Positions 43,428-54,064 of a stretch of DNA of 64,000 bases are shown here, in pieces. The notes under the pieces are model-generated. The model was not told the origin of the DNA. It saw nothing but the letters and a program-made list of their open reading frames with translations, and made no database searches. Both the position numbers and the translations under genes were made by a program. How positions within the stretch are numbered: position 1 is the first letter of the stretch; each line of letters starts with the position of its first letter. The DNA is taken from positions 1 to 64,000 of the forward strand of contig NW_027077201.1 in assembly GCF_947507565.1 (NCBI RefSeq), written 5' to 3'. This DNA comes from Oscarella lobularis. Taxonomy: Eukaryota; Porifera; Homoscleromorpha; Homosclerophorida; Oscarellidae.

Positions 43428-45020
43428 CAGTGCTGTGCAAAAGTATAAGCCACTAGCGCGTGTATAAAAAAAGTAGGCCTTCAACGGAAAACTTTAGGTT
43501 TTACCGGTAACAAATATAACCTAAAAATACCCTTCCTAAACTTATCTTTCTCAAAATAATTTTTAGAATTTGCTACTTAACTGCTACGTCTTATTTTAAT
43601 TAGATAGGTCTATAGTAGTCACATAGACCTACACGATTATAGGCAAATTTACCCCAAAAACACGTTAATCTGTTGAAATTTTTCTAAAAACGATTTTTTG
43701 GCGTGACTTTTGATTTTAAATAGAACGCTTTGCTTTTCAAAACATCTGTTTTTCTGTTAAGAAAACGTTTTTGGCTTATCTTTTAGTTTTGAAAACCAAA
43801 TTATTTACCGGTTTCAGTTTATTACGCTAATAATTTAGAGGTTTTTTGCTACTTTTGTTATGACGTAATTAAAACACGAGATCTTTTAACGCCGCGTTCT
43901 CCCGCTAAAATTGATCACTTCCATCACAACATTATTCAGCTGCAAGGAGACTAAAGGTGCTTTGGTTTTGTTGTCACCATTCAAAATAATCTCTGTCTTT
44001 CTTTGAACAGAATGCCTCGAAATCGACAACTGACAAGCCACGAAATCGGCCTTATTGATGGCCTTCGCAAATGCGGAAAAAATCCGACTGAAATCGCGGC
44101 CGAGATTAATCGTTCTCGCGGAGCCGTGAGAAACTGGATTAAAAAATTAGATGAGGGCGTTTTCGAGGCGAGGCAGTGGTTCGGGCGGCAGCGAAAGACG
44201 ACGAGTCGAGAGGATCGATTTCTTCGAGTTGCTGCGTTGCGCGATCGAAGGCAGTCGGCAAGACAGCTCGGCGCTCAGTTGTCTGCTGCAACGTGCAAAG
44301 CTGTTTCCAAATGGACAGTCTCTCCTTGGCTCTCGGAAAAGGAAATTCGAGCTCGTCGACCGCGAAAAAAACCGCAGCTGACGGCGAGGCATCGGGGCCT
44401 CCGACGCGGCTGGGCAGCGTCTCACAGAGGTTGGACTCTTGACCAGTAGAAGAGTGCTGTTCAGCGACGAATCAAAAATTTCATTAAGAAGCGATGGCAA
44501 AACCTTCGTCTGGCGCCACGCTGGAGAAGAAAATGCACTGTTCCTACCGTGCAGTATCCAATTAGCGTGATGGTGTGGAGCTGCATGGCGTCTTCCGGAG
44601 TTGGATCATTGCATCGTATTGATGGAAGGTTGAACGCGGACGGCTACAAAAACATCCTCCAGACAAAGATGCTCCCAGACGCTGCCCGTTTAATAGGAAA
44701 CCGCTTTGTTCTTTAGCAACACAACGCCAGCATTCACACCGCACGAACCGTTTGTCAGTGGTTCGTGAATAATGACGTCACTGTTCTCAATTGGCCGCCT
44801 CGTTCTCCTGACGTCAACTCCATAGAAAATCTCTGGCATCAACTGAAAACCTCTGTGAGCGCTGCTCAGCCAAAAACCAGTGACGAGCTCTGGGCAGCAC
44901 TTCAAACGGCGTGGCAATCCATTTCACAAGAAATTGTAAAAAAACTCGTTGAAAGCCTACCTCGCCGAGTACAGGCTATAGCAAAAGCTAAAGAGGGCTC
45001 TACAAAGTACTAAACATAAT
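43428..45020 (+). mobile_element. Tc1/mariner element, right end missing
   Basis: The left end CAGTGCTGTGCAAAAGTATA begins at 43428 after TA (43426-43427), a typical Tc1 terminus. It encodes a Tc1-type transposase at 44003-45013. No matching inverted end occurs in the next few hundred bases, so the right TIR is deleted. The 570 bp between terminus and ORF are AT-rich and contain no other gene. Confidence 0.75.
44003..45013 (+). pseudogene. Tc1-type transposase with lost second Asp
   Basis: The N-terminal frame (44003-44449) starts PRNRQLTSHEIGLIDGL and has two helix-turn-helix regions (IAAEINRSRGAVRNWIKKL). After a frameshift near 44440, VLFSDESKISLRS holds the first Asp. Stops follow near 44566. 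Near 44714 the usual Q-Q-D-N-A reads stop-Q-H-N-A: a TAG plus Asp-to-His change at the second catalytic Asp (44720-44722). The C-terminal frame reads LNWPPRSPDVNSIENLWHQL, with the third acidic residue as Glu (DD34E pattern). It would have moved DNA to TA sites but is inactive. Confidence 0.85.
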
Positions 45021-45028
45021 AAAAACGA

Positions 45029-45900
45029 ATGGTATCTGCAGAGGACAGAGGACACAATGGGAATGCTGCGTACAGACAGCGAAGCAGTTCGACCTTTGGC
45101 GCTGGTCCTTCCAAAGGTAATTGCACCCTTAGAATTAGTTCCTTAAGCTGCCCAGTCTTGACGCGGAAAAAAGGCCGGTATCCTTCACTTCTGCTATTTG
45201 CATTCCGTTTTCGTCCAGGAATAGCTAAATGTCAACATTACGTGAACAAGTAATGCAATACATAAAAAACTGACTTCCTTTCCGAGAGTATACAGAAGAC
45301 TATTCTCACCGTGTTGCCTTCCGTAGGAATGGACGGCGGTGAAGCCCTTGAAGTTTTGTTGCTTCAAATGTTTAGTAATTTTATGCTGGATGTAGACGCA
45401 AAGCAGCCCGTCCGACAAGCCGCAAAGCATTCATAAATACAATATCTTTGTTAGCTCGTCACGCATTCCGTCAGTTTGAGCTAATTATTTAGGGGCAATT
45501 AAGCGAATCTCTGTGCGCGAACGGTTGGGTTGTGGCTTCAGTGGCGATTGCTGTAGACGCGGTCGCGCGCGCATTAGAAGAAAACAAATTTCACCACCAG
45601 ATCCGAATTCGTTATTCACCGCAGCAATGAAATACGCTTGCTTTCTGAACGTGACTGTGGGAATAAAGCAATTCCCGAAAATGATAAAGTTCATGCTCCA
45701 GTCGCTTCCTAATTATCTACGGACAAGGGAAACGTCAATAACGAGCTAATTTTGGCGGTTTTGTGTGAGATTGAAAATGAATAAGAAAAGCCCTAGTGCA
45801 AACAGATTTCTTCACCGTTTGCAGACCCGAGTCAGCAACAGCTGAGGGTTTGTACAAAACGGTGCTCTGGCAAACGTGGCCGAAAAAAGATTAAAGGGCT
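45029..45900. other. non-coding between Tc1 and second hAT remnant
   Basis: Unrecognised frames lie at 45029-45253 and 45513-45749. The region may hold the decayed N-terminal part of the hAT transposase that follows. Confidence 0.3.
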
Positions 45901-45919
45901 TGAAAAACGACTGCTTTGA

Positions 45920-47115
45920 GTGTACTCATCCTGGTGTTTAGCCCAAAGACTCAAGTTGGCCGTCAAAGACACTCTTAAGTCCACCAGTTTTGATGCAATC
46001 GACGAATTTTTGCTTAGACTTTACTATCTTTATCAAAAGTCGGCAAAACGTTGCCGAGAACTAAACGACATCATTATTGACTTGATAAAGTGCTATTCTT
46101 TTGACGACGAAGGAACTCATCACTTGGCTTCAATGATGTTTAATAAATCAACTACTTCAACAGACCAAGCAAAACTGAAATGTTACTAAGAAAAATGGGT
46201 AGATGCCCGCTACCTTTTGGGCTGTTCTTCTTTCTCGGATCTCCTAAACGCTTCTTCCGAGCTGTCAAAGGCAATGCAGACCGACGGCCTTGACATTCTG
46301 ACGGCAATCAATTTGCTTTTAAGGTTGTTAAAAGAAACGAAAAGACTATCAGATAAACTGCTGAACGAATGGCAAACATATTTTGCGATTGTTTCCAAAA
46401 GATCTGACGGATCGTACTAAGGCCAACAGTTGAAGAGATTAATATTGTATTAGAAAACGCCAAATCTCATTTTTCATCTATAAAAGAAGACTACTGCGAA
46501 AGTGTCATTAGCTGCATTAGGCAAAGATTAAGCTGGTCAATTATCCAACAGCTGTGAGACATTTTTACAGTTCCGTCGTGCGACGCATAGGAGAAACTCT
46601 TGCTTGATGGTGACAATTTGGAAGCAGTAAACAGACTGGCGGTAAACAAAGTTCCTCTCGAGGCAGCTAAAGCCAACACTGAAAATATGAAAGCAGAGTT
46701 TTGAGATATCATGGACTATGGCGTAAATTATCTCCCTTTGTCGTCACTTGATCATCGATCGATTTTGTGGCGAATCTTTCGAAGTCCAAATGCTGAGAAT
46801 TGGACTAACGCGTTGCTACTTATAAATCTTCTCCTCTCACTTCCGTTTTCAAACGGAAAGGTTGAGAGAACGTTCTCAACTCTCAAGTTCGTCAAGAGCG
46901 AACGGCGAACGCGTTTGTGAAACGGTTCTTTAAATGATATCCTAATGATCAAAAGCGACATTGCTATAGTGGAAACTTCTCAACCTGAGAAAAGCATTGC
47001 TCTGTGCAGAAAGGCAAATGATCGACGGCCTGGTTAAAAATCAAGAAGATCGTACAATTGGCGCTGAAGCGGGGACAAGTAGAGAAGACGAAATTTCAAG
47101 TGATGACGAGTAGTG
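45920..47115 (+). pseudogene. second hAT transposase remnant
   Basis: Block 45920-46189 reads CLAQRLKLAVKDTLKSTSFD and EFLLRLYYLYQKSAKRCREL, the middle of zinc-finger-862-like hAT proteins. 46217-46420 continues with LETKRLSDKL-like sequence. 46711-46920 carries LLLSLPFSNGKVERTFSTLK, the hAT dimerisation motif with the Glu region, followed after a stop by SLNDILMIKSD. It ends in an acidic tail near 47110. At least three frame breaks are present. It is clearly a different hAT family from the one at 4-6.6 kb. TIRs were not identified. Confidence 0.75.
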
Positions 47116-48680
47116 ATTGTGAATAGAAACTCTTATGTTCGGACAGCGTTACAAAGGGACCGGACATTTTCCCTGTTGTGCGGACAGAATGTCCGCACAT
47201 CTATAAAACCTTATTTTGACCCCTGAAGATAGACTTGAAGAAAGCCGGACTAATTGAGGACAACTCATCTTAGAGCAGTTAACCGCATCGGAGATGTAGA
47301 TACCTACACCACCATCATATCCTGTACGATCAGCCACATTTGACCCGCTAAATGACTGCTGTCTTGGCGTGCGAGTTTTTGTGTCTTTTATGCAATAATG
47401 ATGTTTGTGCTGTTAGTCAATACGGGACCTTATTTCGTATGCTCTTTTGCACGGGTATTTTCTTGACAGCAACTCTAGTAGAGAACGTTTTCGATTCCTC
47501 TTCAATCGCAGCAACGAAGCGGTACTACAAAATGGCCCACAAACTTTGCGAAGCGGCCGCTCTAATCTATCAAGCTTTCGATGCTACTGGTATGCGTTCG
47601 CCGAGCGGGATTTCGGGCACGGCAACGGCTACGACCGGGCCGTTGGCGTCATCAACACCGCTTAGACGGCTCTCCGCATCTTTCAGACACTCGACTCAGA
47701 TGTCGGCACAATCTAACGGTATCTGCAATCATGAGTATATATAAATAAATAAATCTATTTTGGATCCCATTAGTCCGTGTAAGCGACGTTGGTCGAACGC
47801 ACGGGCAATTCGATCGGTCAAAAGAACGTTTGTCCAATCATAGATATTAAAGGAAGCGGATAGGCAACTCCCGCTGTCACGTGATTTTGTGTGGGGCTAG
47901 CTGTGTTACGCCGCGATGGACGAACGCGGAAAAGGCCATGGCAAGCCTTTCGTCCTCTACGACCGAAGATCTCTGCTTGCGGATCTTGGAGAAAATATCG
48001 GAGTGTTTTCCACGGCTAAAGGGAAGTGCCGCGTCCGTCACCGCGCAATCTGAGCGGGCTTTCACGGCTTTTGTTGCTATTCGCGTGGAGGTTCTCAACC
48101 CAATATGGGCTGAGCTGTATTCTGCGTCGGGCATGACGTTCGACAATCCTTTACTGGCACAGGGAGTGACTTTGCTAGTTGTTCGTGCTTGACAGCTTGC
48201 CGGATTTTCACAAGGCCTTACGGCTGAATGCAGACAATTACGGGTCAAACAGCCTAATGAATTAACGCGCAAGGGTGTCCCAAAGCAGCGACCAGAACCC
48301 AGAGTCTGTCCCCGTGACGCATACTATGGACCCCGCCCATGGTGATAAATCAATCCTACGCGAGGATAGGAGCGATGTGGAGCTAAACGGACGACATGAG
48401 TACATGCAGTTTTGACGAACAGTCAGAATAGCGCAGGTATGTTTGCAGCAGCGACAAGAAGAAGAGCGTAGGCGGCGTCCCCAAATTACCATACTAAATT
48501 GACGCGAAAATGCCTTATTTTAAACAGCAGCAGCCGATCCGAAAGTCAGATAGCATTTCTTACTTATCGAGAGACACAGTAACGTCAATTCGGGAAAAGA
48601 ATGAAATTTATTCGTGAAGTTTCGTGCCGATATATGTCGTGATATCCGGGAACAAGCGTAACAGAACTAGCGCCACAGAA
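47116..48680. other. unassigned stretch with candidate promoter
   Basis: Frames at 47352-47744 and 47881-48192 (plus) have no recognised domain. TCACGTGATT occurs at 47877, about 40 bp before an ATG (47917) that opens a 46-codon frame. AT-rich simple sequence (ATAAATAAATAAAT) lies at about 47740. Confidence 0.3.
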
Positions 48681-48689
48681 AGCCAGCCA

Positions 48690-49130
48690 AATGACACGTG
48701 ACAGCGGGAATTGCCTAGCCGCTTTCTTTAATATCTACGGTCCAATACTGTCATTTCCACTCGCGCTAAGCTGTTTTGCTACACGCCTAGAAAGATGGCC
48801 GCCCTCAGAAGACATGGACCAAGGCGTTTTTTTGCATCGCGTCTTGCAAGAGAAACCAACGCAATTCCTGCGCAAACGGAGAAGTTGTTACTCTCAGAAT
48901 CAGGGCTGAGAGAGAAGGCGCTAGAATGGCCTCTTGCCGGAAACAAATCCGCGATGCGTTCTGTTATAATTCAGTCTTTTTCACAATTACCTAGAAATGG
49001 TTACACTATTTGCCGAAGAGTTGGAGGGGGCAGAAAATCGTTGCAGATCTTGGAAAAAGCCTTATCAATAGGGCAGGCCAAATGCTATCTAAGGTCAATT
49101 GCGAATGATTTGGATTTGTAACCGAAAAAT
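48690..49130 (+). CDS. possible first exon of a HECT-associated (G2E3-like) protein, with promoter
   Basis: ACACGTGAC at about 48693 is followed by AAGATGGCCGCC at about 48792, whose ATG (48795) opens a 108-codon frame: MAALRRHGPRRFFASRLARE, then LSESGLREKALEWPLAGN, then SFSQLPRNGYTICRR and LRSIANDLDL. The order (glycine-rich loop, G-x-x-E-K, a helix ending in F-x-x-LP-x-x-GY, a C-terminal I-R/LRSI-x-x-DL) resembles the domain preceding HECT ubiquitin ligase regions in repeated animal proteins. No HECT domain is seen downstream, where frames at 49159-49529 are unrecognised. Confidence 0.3.
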
Positions 49131-49529
49131 GTTAACGAAGATGGCGAGAAGGTAATGTTTGGCAGCAATTTTGGCTACTACTGTTAGACAGGAATGCAAC
49201 GCGTTGTCGTATTTGGTTTTTTATTTCAACATCAGCCGTGAACAATTTGATATGAATTATTTGCGCAATCACCAGGCAGAATGCCGTTCAAAGAAAGCGT
49301 GGTTCTCCTTGAGAGAAGACATCAGCAAAATTGTCGATCAGCGCTTTACATCAATCAAGAACCGTACCGACTAACGCCTAAAGATCAAAACGCAGTGAAG
49401 CGACAGATCCCAAAAATGTTTCAAAATACTTTCGTTCGGGAGTTACGTTTAGCATGGGCCAGTCTAATCGTTTTGACGGACAAGAAAGGAACTGCGGACA
49501 AACAATTTTTCGAATATTATATTAAGTGA

Positions 49530-51460
49530 CAGAGAAAGACCGCTATCCGCTACCACCAATTGACAATAGTCTAGACGCGCTTATGGAAAATCACTATTTT
49601 CTAGCCTAAACCTTGCTTCCTTGTTCACTTCTAAAATTGCGTCGCAGCGTGTCTCTCCTCCAAAAAAGCCTACAAGACTAACTATTGCGAGGTCTGAGAG
49701 ACATTGCCGCTGAAAAGAGACTTAGTTCCTTAAAGCAAACGCGCGTAACTGATTTTTTTACTACTAATACAGACTAATAATTTGATTTCGCTATTTCGAA
49801 CGTTTTCACTAATCCAGACACCTTAGCTTTGGTTGGGAACATCACTGTTTGTATTAGCGAGGGTCTACTGTATTACTTATCAAGAATCAGTAAAATGCTC
49901 TAGTACTTGACAGATAGGCAGCTAAACAGTTTCTCAGAAAAGTGGGCTTTAGCTTTTCGCAAGTTCGATTATAAAAACGTGGATACCAATATGCACTTGA
50001 AAAGGTGCACTTGCTTTACTACACAATTTTTGTGTTGTAACATTGACAGATAATTAAAATAAGTACCTTGAAGGAAATAAAACAAAGTAGTCGACAGACT
50101 CTTTTATGTTCTTTTTCAAGAGGAGAAGGATGAGTATGTCGCAATAAAAAGAAAGGAGCTATCTTTTACTTCCACTACTGTGTCGAGAGAAATTACATCC
50201 TTTCAAGTGCGTTTCAAGAATTTATCTTGATGACGTCACGTTTAGGCACCTGCATAGCAGGTAATCGTCGTTCCTCCAGTGAAAAAGGCAGAGCAGCCTC
50301 TGATAGCTCAAAAAATAAACTGCCGCCACTGTTGCTATAAGCGTGCCTGAGTATTTTGTAGCGATTGATAAACGTTTAAAAGAAAACGTCCCATTGCTAA
50401 AACAAGATGTCTTGGTGATCAAGTAGAAGCCGGTAAAACGCTTGCCTGAAAATGATCTTCCATTGGCCAAGAAAGCAAAAACATTAACATCAGCCGACTT
50501 TTCCATCATCGTCGCAAACAAAAGAGAGACGAAATCCAAAAAATCAGATTTTTAGTTACTAGGGCGACAGGGATACATTAGGGAGCACAGTTCCACCGTA
50601 GATTGTCCTTGCTGAAAAAAACCCTGGTGCTCTTTGTCAATTCCTGCGAAACTATGCGCAATTCCAAATTTTTAAAAAAATACTCTAAATTAGTAAGTAA
50701 GAGATGGTGGAAATATTGTTAGATTTAGATTATAGGTAAGATCACAGGTTATTTGAGGCAATGAGGCCTTCTGGGGTTTTGTTATCGTTAGGTTGTGCAC
50801 GTGCCTCGCACGTGCAGGGAAGTGGGTGCACGCGAGGGATATATTAGTAGATTTATTTTGTATTAACGATATATTATGATGTTTGGTTTAGGTTGTGGAA
50901 AGGTAGATTTCAATGGGATGTTTTTTTACTTTTCAAGTTGCCTATCGATTGCGGATTGCGAGACGCAGCCCAGAGAAATGAGTTAAGAGAGGGAATTAAA
51001 CTGTGTTTAGATATGTCCTAAGTAATTAATAACGCATTTCATTTTGCGTAGAGAGCTCCTAGTGAAAAAGAGAAGGATGCCCTATTGTCGTCCCTTGCAT
51101 CAGTTGTAAAAAAATTAGCCGAACTCGGAACTGACCGATGTTTTTTGATGTGCCTAGATTGTGTCCCTTGGATTACTCTTACAGCTCGGATGAGCACGTA
51201 CAATAATTTTTGTACTTATCGAGGTTTTTTCTGTGATAAACACCATGATTAGGTATGTCGACGTGTTTTCGGTACTGTTTCCGTAGTAATTGCATTTGGT
51301 CCGCCCCAGCCAAATAACGAGCCAGGCAATCAGCTTTCAACAATCAACAGTCTCGATCAGTTGCCTCAGGTTTTGCAGAATGTCCAAAGTCGTGGAAGGG
51401 GTTTGCAAAATTGTCGCTTGAGTCAAACGAGTAGACGGTTACGAATTTGAAAGGAAAGCA
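49530..51460. other. gene-poor, nothing recognised
   Basis: Only small frames occur, for example 50222-50539 minus (105 codons, no domain). No repeat borders were identified. Confidence 0.35.
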
Positions 51461-53900
51461 CGCTCAAGTTGGATTTGCTTGCAAAAGTGGAACACGGATG
51501 CGAAGGATGTATCGCCAAAGTTTTTAGGAAAAGACAACCAGGTGAGAAGATAAGCCTGGGGAGTATGACTGATAAAATATGCCCTTTTTACTTAGCTTCT
51601 CAGAGGGAGATCGGCGACATGCACGTAGCTTCTTCGTTACGCATACACGCACGCACGCGCGGTTTACCAGAGTGCACCCACGCGTAAAGTTCCCAACTTT
51701 AAAGTGCGCTAGCGTTCGTGTCGTTCTCTTGCGTCATCGGGAATGACATCTGAGAAACACCACAAAAACTGATCTTCCATAACGACGACGATGGACAGGG
51801 AATCCGTCGACAGCAGAAAGACGAAAGTCCAATGCGACAACAACCACGAAGGACAAGTGATTCGCCGTCGACACCGGAGCCGGAAACGACAAAGATTGTC
51901 GATCTAAGTCTCCTTCGATGGAACGCCATCGCTCTTGCAAGGAACGTCGTCCGCGTCGCCGACACGAAGATCGTTCCGCAAAACGCGACGACAGATACCA
52001 AAGCGACTCTTTTCATCCGTAAGCACGGCAGTGAGCGGCGATGACAAATACAGGTGACGAAAGCCTCAGTCGCATTCCACGCCGGAAAAGAAAGAGACTA
52101 CGAGACAAGCGCGACGACTACGACGCCAAGAAGCGCGGTCGCAAGGAGGAAACTCGTCGTCTTTGAAAAACGCGACATTTACAAACGCACTAAAAAGTTT
52201 TTTTGAGTTTTAGTTTTCTTTACTCTATCCCCGTCTATGTTTCAAATGTACGTTTGTTGGTTTAAATAAAAAAGAAAATTGTTTTTCTTGGACTCGAGCA
52301 GACAAGATTGCATTAAACAAAACGAATGCCAACGATGCGCTCACTTGGATGACGAGTTAACAACTCGCATCCCATCATCGAAAGATGATTCCAATGACTG
52401 TAAGAGAAACGCTGAAGTAGAGAAGGAGGAGACCACTCGAAAGGCTGATCCACCTGCAACCTCTGTGCACATTGTCATCTAACTCATCGCGAAGATACCC
52501 TCGTACAACGGTCGCGTGTGTGACTGCCAATCGGAAATTTCGAGTCGTCCGGCGATGGGGGGGAGGAGCTAAGACTTATAACAAAATTATGCTCAAATCC
52601 CCGTAAGACGTAGTGGGCGAAACGCGGGTTTGGGTGAGTACGGAAGAGCGCACGCCACTGCGATAGGGCAACCGGCGTCGCGACGCGGCGAAAACGGGTT
52701 GGAAGGCAACGGCGCGCTCGCCGCGCGTCTATGCGCGCTAGGTCGTTTATGTAGAGATAGCGTCCATTAGACGGCAAGGCGGACTATCAAATGCGCATGC
52801 TCTGTGAGCATGGTTACTTGAGCATTTTTTTGGGTTCTTCGCAAAGCCCAACTGCGCTCTTTTGCGACGGAAAAGGACCTCCGGTGGAATATAAAATGTA
52901 AGTACTATTCGAAAAACAATTCCTTGTCGGCGATCGAGTGCCACCTGTACTTTGTTATCTTTACCTGCTTTCGGCACTATCTTTTCAAGCAAACGGCAGT
53001 TCGATGTAAAACGGTGAAGATCATATCCCTCTTTGCTTTGCTTCAGGTTTGGAAATACTTTTTCCAACTTTCTTCTGAAGTCGGTCGCAGTCATTTCTTC
53101 AAACGACTAAAATGTCACGCTCTTGTGACCAAGGCCACAGGAAAGGAGACTGGATGCGGCTTTAGGCTTCCACGTCTCCTGGCTCGCTTTGGGCAGACAG
53201 CAGAATACATGCGTCCAGGATCTTTGACTTCGATTTGTGCTGGCGCTTGCGCTCGAAGCTGAGCTTCCTCTTGGATTTCTTTGGGGAGAGCGCGAACGAG
53301 TACGGTGTCTTCGCCTGTTGTACAGTTAGTCAAATTCTTCTTGTGGAGCCCCCGTGCGTGAACTGCCTTACGTCACCGACTGTACAGCTTCGCTACATAG
53401 CTCGCGGATGCTTGGAGACGTTGTTGGTCGTGAGAAAGATCGGGTATTGCTTAGCGGCAAAGCTCCGGGAGTGGCAGTTTGGCTGGCGCGGCATATAGTG
53501 TAGATACGCTCTTGCCACCCGTCATCAGGCGGAAGAAACTCTCCGCCGACGAGTGCTACGGCGCGGTGGCCGCCTTTGCACAAAAACTTAAATCCTACAG
53601 CAGCGAAAGAGTAGGTCTAAAAACCTGTGTTGTAAGAAGAAAAACTAAATGGCCTCGTGCAAAAACCTGTAGCGTTTCCACTTTCATCGCCTTGTTTCGG
53701 TATTCGGTAATTGTAGCTCTTCTTTGCCATCAGTAACCTTTACGTACATTGCAGGTTCTTTCGAGATTGGATGAAATTCGGGCAAGAAAATCGCTGCGTC
53801 TTCGACAAGCATGCGCACGAGCGAGTATTATGACGAAGTCTTGTCTTTACGTCGGGTGTCATGTCACATCAGAGACTTGCCTAAGACGTGAGAGTGTACC
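51461..53900. other. CGA-rich and mixed stretch with unassigned ORFs
   Basis: 51720-52150 is CGA-rich on both strands, like the tracts at 16.2 and 60.7 kb. Minus frames at 52747-53094 (115 codons: DFRRKLEKVFPNLKQSKEGY, then a repetitive-looking helix) and 53115-53333 lie close together and could be decayed exons of one protein. The former has a plausible folded pattern but I do not recognise it. A plus frame at 53479-53736 is also unassigned. Confidence 0.3.
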
Positions 53901-54064
53901 TTGAAGACGAGCGGGACCAACTTAAACACGAGGATGACGTGTTAATGCCGACGTTTTTGGACAGAGGCTACGCTCTAGGAAGAAGAATTCTCGCGGAAAA
54001 TCCAGCTCTGTTTGACGACGAATTGGAGCAGTTTCTTGATCTTCTTTAATGCATAGAGAAAAAT

